Below are positions 23,340 through 34,902 of a stretch of DNA of 64,000 nt, piece after piece; the first letter of the stretch is position 1, and the number at the start of each line of letters is the position of its first letter. The stretch is from positions 50,934,697 through 50,998,696 of the forward strand of contig NC_133284.1 of the NCBI RefSeq assembly GCF_005239225.2. Direction: 5' to 3'. This DNA comes from Populus alba (taxonomy: Eukaryota; Streptophyta; Magnoliopsida; Malpighiales; Salicaceae). The translations under genes were made by a program, and so were the position numbers. Under the pieces are notes generated by a model that was not told where the DNA came from, ran no database searches, and saw only the letters and a program-made list of their open reading frames with translations.

Positions 23340-24370
23340 TTGTGTGGGAGTTAGTCTGATTTGATCCAGTCAACTCAAGGAGTCCAAAAATAACCTGGAC
23401 AATTGTGCAAAAACATAGTTTGACTAAAAAAGATTCAATACAACATCCTTTAAAAAAATATTAAGACGACAACAACATATTAGATTGATCCATGTTAACC
23501 TTTTAAATCCATGATCCAAGTTATAAGACCTATTAACCCCATGTAAAACAAATTAAAATCAATTATAAAGTTTAATTCTCAATCCACTTACTATTAAATT
23601 ATGGAATTGAAAAAAAAAATAAGAAAGAGACAAAAAAAATACAAGTCAACCTGCCAAATCCATGATTCAGGTCATGAGAATAGGATAACCCCATAAAAAG
23701 TAAATTGAAATAAATTATGAAGCTTAATTCTCAATCAACTCAATGTTGAATGAATAATATTTTAAAAAAATCGATTTAAAAAAAGATACTAACAACAACT
23801 CGAGTCCACCCAAGTTAACCCACCAAACCCATTATTTGAGTCATGATACCAAGATAAACTCATATAAAATAAACTAAGAAAACAACTCGAGTCATTATAG
23901 GTTAACTTGTCAGGCTTGTGATCGAGGTTATAAGATTGATATAGCCCCATAGAAAGCATATTGAATAAATTATGAAGTATAATTTACAAAAAACTCATTA
24001 TTGAATGATAAAATTAAAAAAAAATGACATTATAAAAATAACCTAAGTTTACCCGGGCTAACTCACAAAACTCATGATCCAGGTTATAAGATCAAGATAA
24101 CCTCATAAAAAACAAAGCCAAATAAATAAAACAAATTCTAGTTCCTAATCAAACCCAATGTTAAAGATGTTAAAGGATGAAACTAAAAAAAAATATTAAT
24201 TAAAAAAAAAAAAAAACTCGAGTCAATCTAGTTGATCTGCTAAATCCATGACTTAGGTTACGAAACTAAAATAAACACATAGAAAGCATACCAAAAAAAA
24301 TTATGAAACTCAATATCTAATAAATCAAATATTGAAGGATGAAATTATATATAAAAAACATATATTAAAA
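23340..24370. repeat. Degenerate tandem array
   Basis: Six or seven units of roughly 120-165 bases share the phrases ACTCGAGTCAA, GTTAACC(C)ACC/TGCCAAA, CATGATTC(A)GGT, AGATAACCCCAT and AATTATGAAG(C)TTAATT. Divergence between units is high, so the array is old. It has no coding potential. Confidence 0.7.
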
Positions 24371-26950
24371 AAAAAAAGCATAAAAAAATAATATTGTAAT
24401 GAATAGTATTTCGTGAGATGATGCCTAGTAAAAACACAATCTCTTTTAGTTTTTGTTAAAATTTTATAAGTAGTATTTTTTTAATTTACTCTTAAATGAT
24501 TTTGTATAACATATAAAATATTTTAAGATATCAATATATTCATCATGTCTTGTATCTTAAATGCTCAAGAATTGTTGTCTTCATATCATGATGAAGAGTT
24601 ATTATGTGTTTTTCATTGTTGTAAATATATTAGATTATTGAATGATAATGTTTAGTTTATCATAACATAAGCATTCAAAATATAAATCTATAAATATAGA
24701 AAAATAAAACTCATGTTAAACATGATTTCAACATAATTATAATAAATAATTTCAAATTTTCAATTGATATAAAACCAAAGTACTCTATGCATGGTAGCAG
24801 CAGCAACAACAACAACAACAACTATGCTTAAATTAAAATGAATAAAGGTTCTTACTTGTTGAATGCACTTTAAAGCAATAAAACTTCTATTGTCGTCAAT
24901 GATAAATCATTTTGAATTTATTACTCCTCATTTATGCAACTAAGATGTTTGTAATATGCTTCCTAAGATTTCAACAATAACATCTTAGTTTAGATATAGT
25001 TTTAAACAAGGTCTTTAAACAAAAAATTATGCAACTTGAATATTTCTTAACAAGATGAACTTAAGCTTTGGATTTTAAAACAAAACCAAAGCATAAAAAA
25101 AGAATAAAACACTAAAATATGAGGTGAGAACGAGTGTATAGAAATTTTGAAAAACATTGTTTCAAATTCTTCATTCACCTTTATTTTTTATAGTGAATTT
25201 TGAAAGTTAAAATATTAAAAAAAATAATTCTCACCATTCAACATTTGATTAGCGACTATAAATCAAGAATTAAATATGAACATTCTTGGCTGGACTTGAA
25301 ATTTATATAGTTAAAAAAATTTTCAGATTCAAATTTATATAAAATGCTTATGGAAAAGACTGTTAACATTCTTGGCTGGACTTGAAAAAATAATTGGTTG
25401 GAAGAAATAATTCTTCATGGACTAAACAAGGTTTAAGTTTTATGGATAAAAACTACTCTGTTGTGGTCCAAAATATTATTTTACAATAAATCCTAACCTA
25501 GACCTAGTTTGAAGTCCAAGCTTGGCCAACGCATGCATGTTTAAACTCAAATGCCACTTTACTTAGGTCTTCTCCTTTTTCGGTGCTATTCGGGCTCAAT
25601 TTTAACTTTCCAACTTCTCACTTTATAAACACCAAGAAAGTTTTATTTTTTTTCCTATATGAGATACAAACCTTTAAAAAGTTTTGAGTTTCAATAAAAC
25701 ATGTCAACTAAGGATTCTTTTATATCAATTTATCATCCGCCCATAATTTGTTTAAATCATGTTAATGCTCTATGTTAAAAAGCATATGTTGGAGATTAAA
25801 TTTTAAAAAAGTTTTAACTTAAAAAGTGAGTTAACTTCATTTTTAATTTGACCTCAAATATGCCGATTAACGATATTCTTTAAACAAATTTTCAGCATTA
25901 TTAGGGTCTATCTTTAATTAGACAAGGACTAGTTAGGTTGTTTACGCGCTGTTGCGGGCTACTTTGGGAAATGTGTGCTGTTTTTAATTGTGAGACAATT
26001 GAAAGAAAAGAAAAAAAAAGCACTTTCTAAGCATGCAATCAAGAGTTGGCAACATTAAAAGGTATATGATTTGGCTTTCAAGCAACGGATAAGTAACATG
26101 CAAAAAGCTTACTTAAACTGTCTTAAATTTCATATAAGAATCAAATTGTAAAATTTAAAGGGATATCAATCTAATACAGGTATTGTTTGAGTAACTCAAA
26201 AATAAAAAGTGGCATGATGAACAAAAAAAATATGAAAGCCCAAGTTTTGAGTGAAAAGTGAAGTCCTAACAACTGGTGTTTGCAAAAATATTTTTATATA
26301 TCCATCTAATTGTTTGGATCTAATGTATAAAATGAGAATGATACATATTTCAAACACTCACCTTAGAAAGTAAATTTTTCCCTAAGAGCACCTAAAGCCC
26401 TTAAACTTTTTTGGACAAGCATTGACCAATAGTTTCCTCCACCAGATTCTTCACACACACACACATAGAAAAAAAAAAAAACTCCTACGTGTAAATCAAA
26501 AAACTTATACATGCATCTAATTAAACAACCAAGCAAAAATAAAAGATCAAGATATCTAATATCACAACACGAGTAATTTATCTGGTTATATTTCATAAAT
26601 TCCCTTGTCAAAATAAATTTGTAATAAAAAAAACACATAAAATTTGTAATAAATATCGACATATGCATAAAATTTATTGAACAATAATAATAATAATAAT
26701 AATAAAAACAATACAAGGTTACACATAACACATAAAATTTATTGAATAATAATTAAAAAAACAATGCAAGGCTGCACATATGAAAAATCTTATAAAAAAT
26801 AAATATATAAAAAATTAATCTATATAAAATTAAGAAAAAACCACATATGAATCATACCTACCTAAATATAAACCAAAAATTCATTTGAAAAAAATCCATT
26901 GCATTAATTTTTAAAAAACTAAAAAAAAAAAAATAACTAGGTAAGGCACT
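24371..26950. other. AT-rich intergenic DNA
   Basis: No gene seen. It contains a CAGCAA/CAA microsatellite at 24797-24825, a short direct repeat GAACATTCTTGGCTGGACTTGA (about 25278 and about 25366), a CA run at 26454-26466 and an ATA run at 26683-26705. Confidence 0.5.
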
Positions 26951-27430
26951 TGCAGGCTTGATAAACTAGTTATTAAGGTTTGGCAAACATGCTTGACACA
27001 CGTTAACTTGGATTTAGCAAACATGTTAGACCCACATTACTTTAGACTTGGCTGCTTGTTATGTCCACATACTTAGATGTGGATGATGATAAATCCTAGC
27101 GCTTTGGATCTGGAAACATACAATACCCACGTTACTTGGGTTTGACAATCATGCCTAACCCACATTTACTTAGATCTGATAAACATACTAGTCCCACATT
27201 TTGGACTTGGTTGACCACCACATTCATGCATTTTGGACTTGGCTGGCACCAAGTCCAAGTGCCTTGGATCTGGCAAACAGGCTCAACCACGTTTACTTGG
27301 GTTTGTCAATCATGTCTGGCCCATGTTTACTTGGGCCTGGTAAACATGTTAGTCCCACGTTGCTTTGGACTTGATTGACCACCATGTCCACACACTTTAG
27401 ACTTGGTTGACGCCATGTCCAAGCTTCTTG
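26951..27430. repeat. Degenerate short tandem array (TTGG-rich)
   Basis: Units of roughly 50-75 bases are built from GTTTACTTGGGTTTG, CTTGGATCTGGCAAAC, TTTGGACTTGGTTGACC and variants, with repeated CCCAC or CCATGTCC segments. Open frames across it are periodic by-products. Confidence 0.6.
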
Positions 27431-28278
27431 GGTTTGACAAACATGTCAAACTCATTTCTTATTTCGTCCTTATTCCTTTTATTGAAGTTTTGTTTTTGTT
27501 TTTTTTTTTCAATCTTTTCCTTCAATTACAATTTCTTATATGTTTCGTGTTTCATTTTAGTTCTCATTCTTTTAATTTGTTATCTTTTATTCCTTTTTAG
27601 TTTTAGTCCTTCTAAATTCGTCCCTTTTTGTTGGTGTTTCAAAATCCATCATTTTTGTTTTGGCTTTTTTATTTTGGTCCTTTTTTTTTATGAGCTTTAT
27701 TTGTTTACAATTTAGCCCTTCAATTTTAATGTGTAAATTATGTTTTTCAATCTAGTCCTTCTACTTTTGATTTCTTATTTTTTCCCTTGGCTTTTTTCTC
27801 AAAGTTCTTAATTTTACTCTTCAAATCAAATATATGATTTTTTTTTCTATTTCATCCTACAATATAGACAAATTATATTTTTACCACTTGTTTAGGTTGT
27901 CTTTGTATCTATACAGTCAACTTAATGACTTTGGTCAACCTCCATATAGTTTTTTTTTCTGCTAGAAAACATGTTAAGTAGACCTAGATATTTGTTTTAC
28001 TTTAAAAAAAATTAATTTAACCCGCTACTTAGCGCAATAAATTATCTATTGTAAGCAAAAAGGGAATATTTCTCTTAACATCATACAAATCCTTGTAGAT
28101 TTATAGTATGTAGAATTTAACAGGAACTATGAATATACAAATACGCTTAGCCTAGCAAATATTACATAATAGCTTTATCTATTGAAGATGATTCTAATTT
28201 CCTCAATTATTAAGTAATGGGAAGGTCTGTTACTACTATGAAGTTCGTGGATTTTTTGGCTTTCCAATAATAATAATA
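27431..28278. other. T-rich intergenic DNA
   Basis: Long T-rich tracts with repeated TAGTCCTT phrases. No gene is recognised. Short frames here are almost all Phe/Leu/Ser from T-richness. Confidence 0.5.
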
Positions 28279-29577
28279 AAAAAAACCATAAGTGATTTAA
28301 TAATAAATAATAATAATAAAAAAAAAGGAATGACGGTGTCAAGATCAAATTATGGTGGTGAAAGCGAGTCATGCACTATTAAATCCAAACATTATATTTA
28401 ATTAGAATGTTCTTCATTTTTATTTTCACTATAATAGAAAGAAGAGGTTGAAAATTGAAGGAGATCCAACTTTTACAAGAGTAATATTATTTAGACCACT
28501 ACCCTACTTTAAATTTTAGTCTTGTGAATTTGTAGATTTTACATCCATATCAAATTTAAGGTAAAAGTTCAAAATGTTAGCTATCAAGATTAAAGTCTTA
28601 ATTTAATTTTATATATATGCATTATTAAGAAGATTTTAAAACTAATTATTTTTCTAATTGACTAATAAATTAAAACACTGTAATCTTTTTAATAATGGGT
28701 ATTTGATCTGTATTTACAATTATTTAACCATATAACGAGATAGACTTCGATATAAACTTGTATACAGAAATTGAGTGAGTCTGGTAGGAGAAAATGGGGA
28801 TTGAATTGAACAGATATTTCACTTTCTTTCTTCATGGATTATAATTGCAAACATGTATGAACAAATAATAATATAATATAACATAAAGACAATAACAAAT
28901 AACACAAGAATGAGTAGAAATACACACCTTGTAGTAGAGACAGGAACGAACGGAAGATTCACGATCACTTAGACACCCACAACCTCTCTATCAATCGATT
29001 GCAACCACAAATATAATCCTTAATACTGCACTTTCTTTCTTCCTGGATCATAATTGCAAACATGTATGAACAAATAATAATATAATATAATATATATAAT
29101 ATAAAGACAATAACAAATAACACAAGAATGAGTAGAAATAAACACCTTGTAGTAGAGACAGGAACGAACGGAAGCTTCACGATCACGGAAATATAATGTA
29201 TGTAGTGTTGCTATAATTATGATCTCTCAAGGTTTTTTTTTGTTTTTTTGAAAATGATGATTAGGGGAAAAGAACGAAAGGAGCTGAAAAGAAGACAACA
29301 ATTAATTAAATGAAGAACACTCTCTGGCACTTCCAAGGATGAAACTCGAGCTATATGATTGTCCCTATATCCCACTCAAGGAATATGATTTGCCCATAAA
29401 GAAAAAAAAGAAGGCATTCCTTGCTTCAAATTTGGTTTACTTATGAAGTAAGCTAACGACATCAACATTTGCAGGCTAAAGAGATATTCTCATTTCAATT
29501 ATTTTATTTTATTTTATTGGGTGCATGCAGGCCAATGGCTGCATGGGTAAGCGAAAACATTACTGCTGCATGTACAA
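28279..29577. repeat. Segmental duplicate, copy 2 (orphan CNL promoter/5' UTR)
   Basis: A copy of 18917-19986 without a CNL coding region beside it. It contains an extra internal tandem duplication (about 28819-28967 and about 29029-29187, separated by about 60 unrelated bases), so the putative leader exon with donor ACAAG|GTGTGT is present twice, the second with one change at the donor side (GTGTTT). Similarity ends at TGCATGTACAA. Confidence 0.8.
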
Positions 29578-29900
29578 AACCAATTTAAGGCATCTTAAGA
29601 TGCCATAAAGCCTTCAATTTTCTATATTACCGTATACAGTTTTAGATACTTCTATCATTGGAAGATGATAACAATAAAAACATTTTTTTTTGTTTTTATA
29701 ATGAAAGTATTATAAGCGGGCTTGGGCTGCGATTCAATCTATTTTTAAATGAAAATTTGAATTTGTTTTTAAAATTAATTTTTTAACAGTTTTAATGTGT
29801 TTATATAAAAAATGAGTTTTGAAAAATATAAAGATATTATTTTGATATATTTTAAAATAAAAAATATTTTAAAAAATAATATTAATTATATTTTGAAATA
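29578..29900. other. AT-rich junction sequence
   Basis: No CACTA terminus is found here, although the transposase relic begins just to the right. There is a weak resemblance to the interspersed repeat at 21.1-21.4 kb. Confidence 0.4.
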
Positions 29901-29912
29901 GGCTCAAATGCA

Positions 29913-32900
29913 ATGAGAATGAATCAAGGTAATGTCAGTCAATGTCCAATCGTAGAAGAAGAACCTAATGGCTGCACAAACCACAGTAAATTGTCGGTCG
30001 TGGCACAGGTGTTCACCATCAAGTCAGATCACGGGCTGAGTGAAGCCGGGTATGACAAAATTATTGATTGGGCAAGAAGCATTTTACCTGAAGGGAACAG
30101 GCTGAAAGAGAACTTCTATGCTGCGAAGTCCATGATTAAACCCCTCGGTTTAGGATACCAGAAAATTGACATATGCCCTAACTTCTGCATGTTATACTAC
30201 TTTGAAAATGTCGAGATGACCGAGTGCATGACATGTGGGCATTCCCGTTACAAACCCAGAACTGGCAGGGGAAAGACTCTAGTGGCGTATAAAAAATTTA
30301 GATATTTCCCGATCACACCTAGACTGCAGAGGTTATTCATGTCACGAAGGACTGCTGAGCACATGATATGGCACCAAACACATGATGCGGTTGATGGTGT
30401 GATGGTGCATCCTTCTGACGGCGAAGCGTGGAAACGCTTTAACAGTGTGCATCCTGACTTTTCGGCTGAATCAAAGAATGTCCATCTTGGGTTGTGTACA
30501 GACGATTCAACCCATTTGGGTCATTTGCTGCTCTCTATTCTTGTTGGCCGGTCATACTCACAATTTATAACTTGCCACTGGGAATGTGTATGAGGCCGGA
30601 GTTCATGTTTTTATCTACTGTCATACCTGGTCCAAGCAGCCCGGGGCGGAATATAGATGTTTGTCTTCGACCGTTAATTGATGAGCTGGCGCAGTTGTGG
30701 TTCTTCGGAGCTCTAACTTATGATATATCGAGGAAATAAAATTTCCTTATGAGGGCGGCTTTGATGTGGACTATCAATGATTTTCCAGCTTATGGAATGC
30801 TTTCTGGTTGGAGCACACATGGGAAACTCGCATGTCCACACTGTATGGAAAACAATAAGGCATTCACGCTAACAAGCGGAGGTAAAACTTCTTTTTTTTA
30901 CTGTCACTATCGCTTCTTGCCACTTAATCACAGGTTCAGAAAGAACAGAAAAGATTTTTTTGTTGGCAGAGTTGAAAAAGATGTTGCATCCCCGTGTCTT
31001 TCTGGTGAAGAATTGCATCATGTTGTATCAGAGTACGGTGACATTGTGTTTGGCCTTCAATCATGTAAGAAAAAGTTTCCTGGTTTTGGTTTGACCTATA
31101 ATTAGGTAAAGCGAAGTATCTTTTGGGAGCTTCCTTATTAGAAGACCAATCTTCTCTGCCATAACCTTGAAAAGAACAACATCAAGTCTAGATTGAATAT
31201 AGCTTTATACTATAACCGTAAAAATATGGAGTTGGTTTATGAGGAGTCACGGGTCGCAAAACCAAGGGCAAGCTTCGTGTTAGAGAAAAATGCACAACTG
31301 CTAGTCTACAAATGGCTTAAGAGTCTGCGTTTTCCGGATGGACATGCATCGAACATATCAAGGCTTGTTAACATAGAGGACTGCAGATTGTATGGAATGA
31401 AGAGTCATGACTGCCACGTGTTTATGCAAACACTCATCCCATTAGCTTTTTGTGATTTATTGCCAAAGGGAATATGGGATGCATTGACAGAGATCAGTCA
31501 TTTCTTCAGAGATATATACTCCAACAAGTTGAATGTTGAGCACATTGAGAGGCTTTAAACGAATATCATCGAGACACTATGCAAACTTGAGATGATATTC
31601 CCTCCTTCATTTTTTGACTCAATTGAGCATCTCCCTATACATCTACCATTCGAGGCAAAAGCTGGAGGACTGGTCTAGTATAGATGGATGTACCCATTCG
31701 AACGGTTAGATATTACAGTTGCAATGAAATTCATATCTAAAAGTATTTTATATGTTTTTCTTAATTGGAAATACTTGAATTGTAATTCAATGCAGGTACT
31801 TGTTTAATCTCAAGAAAAAAGGTTAAGAACAAGGCGCATGTAGAGGCTTCGATATCTGAGGCCTATATTGTTGAAGGGATGGCTTCGATATTCGGCATAA
31901 TGATGGTGGTGAAGTGCCTTCCAGTGGGAACTTGTCAATATTCTCCAATACTGGACGACCCACACCTAAAAATGTTGTAAGAGGAAGATATTTGTCAGAA
32001 ATAGAATTCAAACAAGCACACAACTATGTTCTATTTAATTGTGATGAGCTGAGACCATTTATTCAGTAAGTTTATATATGTGTAATACTAATTAAACTTT
32101 GTCAGTAATATATTGCTAATTATATATTGTGAAATCATACACTCATTATCACTTGCAGGCAACATCGACAATATTTTCTCTCCAATAACTCGCAGCTGAC
32201 CGACTCCCAGATCTTTCAATTACAAGATGAACAATTTGCCACATGGTTCAGAACACATGTAAGCACTATCACAAACTCATTCTAACTTGCAAAATTACTG
32301 TACGTATGCATGTCATTATGAGATTCTCGTTCATTTACCGTTTATTGATGTACATTACATGTATACAAGGTTTATCAAATGGGAAGAAGTGCGTCTAAGT
32401 TATTGTCTTCACTAAGCCTCGGGCCTGAAAGAAAAGTTAAGTGCTACAATGGGTATTTTGTCAATGGATATGTTTTCCATACTGAAGAATACGGGCAAGG
32501 AAGAAAGGCATACAACTGCGGTGTTTGTGTTAAAGGATCCACAAGTAATGAGTTAGAAGTTGACTACTATGGTAGATTAGAAGAGGTAGTCGAACTACAA
32601 TATCATAGCGAGCAGAATACAATGTTTTTATTCAAATGCTATTGGTATGACACGACGGACAGAGGAATCAGAGTTGATACGCACTATGGTCTGGTCGAAA
32701 TCAACTCAAAAGCTAGACTCCGCAACATAAACAATGTCTTTGTTTTCGCAAAGCAATGTCAACAAGTTTATTACACATACACCCCTTCATTTAGAAAGGA
32801 TCGATCAAGAGTTGATTGGTTGTCCGTTTTAAAAACGAAACCACAGGGTCATGTTGAGGTTGTTCAGGATGAGAACGAAGAAACAAGTGTGCGGGATAAA

Positions 32901-33143
32901 GTCTTTCAAGTTAGTGAGTTGGTTGAACCATATCGAGTTGCTCCTTCGATTGAATTGGAAGAAAATTCAAATTTTCGTATTTCCGATGATAGTCTTGTTG
33001 ATGTTGACGTAGAGGAGTTGAACGTTGTTTTGAGCTCTAGCGGACAAGCAAATGTCGATGAAGAAGATGATATCTATATTGAAGATTGCGATGAAGGTGA
33101 TGACTATTCAATTGATGATGAAGAAGAAGATAATTCTGAGTAA
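29913..33143 (+). pseudogene. TNP2-like CACTA transposase relic (Transposase_21 / DUF4218 / DUF4216)
   Basis: Would be the DDE-type transposase of the element. In order I see: the Transposase_21 region (SMIKPLGLGYQKIDICPNFC, MTECMTCGHSRYKPRTG, LRPLIDELAQLWFFGALTYD, WSTHGKLACPHC; 29913 to about 31105), the DUF4218-like region (FPDGHASNISRLVNIEDC, MKSHDCHVFMQTLIPLAF; about 31190-31700), and the DUF4216-like C-terminal exon (32379-33143) with an acidic tail ending in DDEEEDNSE. Damage: a one-base frameshift near 30500 after LCTD, a TAA at about 30727-30729 replacing a sense codon, TAG codons replacing Trp codons near 31104 and 31130, a deletion near 31160 and further stops. The usual N-terminal part is missing. 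Two AT-rich introns remain between about 31750 and 32370. Confidence 0.9.
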
Positions 33144-33334
33144 CTATCAAAACGAAGCCCTGTGTAAAACCCTTTTCTTCATGTAATTTACATTAAGGAT
33201 GATATATTTTGTAACACGAAATATATATTTATTGTTTAAGCATTGTTGCTATTGTTTTGTGCGATGGACAGTTTATCATTGATTTTTTTGCTGGAAGGTA
33301 AATAGAAAATACAAACACAACATCTCTTGTACAT

Positions 33335-33720
33335 TGAATAATCACCGACATCCATACCGACGGACAGTAGTCCATCGGCATCTCACAGAGAGTTCAAAAA
33401 TAATTACAGCAAAATGCCACAATCACCGACATCCATACCGACGGACAGTAGTCCGTCAGCATCTCACAGAGAGTTCGAAATAATTACAGCAAAATGCCAC
33501 AATCACCGACGTCCATATCGACGGACCGCCGTCCGTCGGCATCTCACAAAGAGTTCAAAAATAATTACAGCAAAATGCCACAATCACCGACATCCATACC
33601 GACGGACAGTAGTCCGTTGGCATCTCACAAAGAGTTCGAAAATAATTACACCAAAATGCCACAATCACCAACGTCCATACCGACGACGTTATCGACGTCC
33701 ATACCAACGAAATAGGTCCT
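33335..33720 (+). repeat. Tandem 80-base repeats of CACTA subterminal type
   Basis: Four to five units of about 80 bases (CACCGACATCCATACCGACGG, GTCCGTCGGCATCTCAC, AAAGAGTTC, AATTACAGCAAAATGCCA). CCGACGGA/TCCGTCGG inverted motifs are typical of transposase-binding subterminal regions of CACTA elements. Open frames on either strand are periodic by-products. Confidence 0.8.
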
Positions 33721-33819
33721 TTGGTAAGTTGTCGGTGGGCAAATGTTACCGACAAAAATACCGAAGGAATGTGCGAATTCCAAAGGGTGTGAATTGAATG
33801 CACCTCTGACAGTGTCAGC

Positions 33820-34140
33820 TTACCAACGGAATCACCGACGGACCGCGAAAAATATGGAGGGTAATTAAAAAATTAGGTGCGAAATTTAAAAAAAACCGAC
33901 GGATTTTTAGCACATTACCGATGGATTTAATTTCAATAATAATAATTTTATATTTCCGTCGGTGAATCCGTCGGTAAAATTGCACTATAAGTTTCTTGCA
34001 TCCGCCCCTTTAGTTCATTTTTCTTCTCCTCCGTTTTCTCACCTTATAATCTTCAAGGTTTCGGTTTTTTTCCTCTCAAATCTTCAAGTTTTGTTGAATC
34101 TCTAGCAAGCTTGGTTGTGAATCTTCATCACATTAAAGGG
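33820..34140 (+). promoter_or_regulatory. Promoter and leader of the TNPA-like gene
   Basis: CCGACGGA motifs are followed by TATAAG at 33986-33991 and a pyrimidine-rich leader (TTCTTCTCCTCCGTTTTCTC). This is the usual arrangement of a CACTA 5' end with its promoter. An intron-like AT-rich stretch follows to 34900. Confidence 0.5.
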
Positions 34141-34324
34141 TATGTGTTTTTTTTCTATTTCATTTTATTTTATTTATAGTTATTTTTATGTTTTTTTTAT
34201 GTTTTTTGTTTGTTGAATTGTTTTGTAATGTAGATAAAGTTTTTGTTTCAACACATTATTTAAGGTATGCATATTTCTTCCCTAAAGTCTATAGTTTTTT
34301 TTTTTAATTTATTGAATATTTTTT

Positions 34325-34760
34325 TATTGTTGTATTGGCATAATTGTTTATTAGTTAATTTATTGAATATTTGTTGTTAATGTTGAATTTACCTTAGAAT
34401 TAGTAATTGCATATGTTGGAATAATTAGTAATTTTTACTCTATTATTGCATGATTTTGTGTTTAATTATTTTCATTGTTTTTAATTGTTAGTTTATAATT
34501 CTTTTTTTAATTTATTGAATATATTTTATTGTTGAATTAATATTGTTAATGTTGAATTTACCATAGAATTAGTAATTGAATATGTTGGAAGAATTATTAA
34601 TTTTTCTTTATTATCGCATGATTTGTGTTTAATTGTTTCTATTTATTTTGAATTTATTGTTTTGTTGTATTGCATAATTATTGAATAATTTGTTGAATTG
34701 TAATTGTTAATGTTGAATTTATCTTAGGATTAGTAATTGAATATGTTGGAATAATTAGTA
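34325..34760 (+). repeat. Three-copy AT-rich tandem repeat in the TNPA-like leader intron
   Basis: Units of about 180 bases share AATGTTGAATTTACC, TTAGAATTAGTAATTG, ATATGTTGGAATAATTAG and GCATGATTTTGTGTTTAATT. Confidence 0.6.
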
Positions 34761-34902
34761 TAGATTGGGTCAATTGGTTGTGGCTATTGTTAATATTTAC
34801 AGGTTTGTGGATTTAGGTAGTATCCAAGTATAGGGGAGGTGTTGCCTAATTTTTTTTAACATTTGAATTTAATTATATAATTATTTATATAAAATTGGTT
34901 AG

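Noticed and set aside
27403..27715. Phe/Leu-rich frames that look like membrane helices
   Set aside because: T-rich DNA gives Phe/Leu in any frame; no gene structure.
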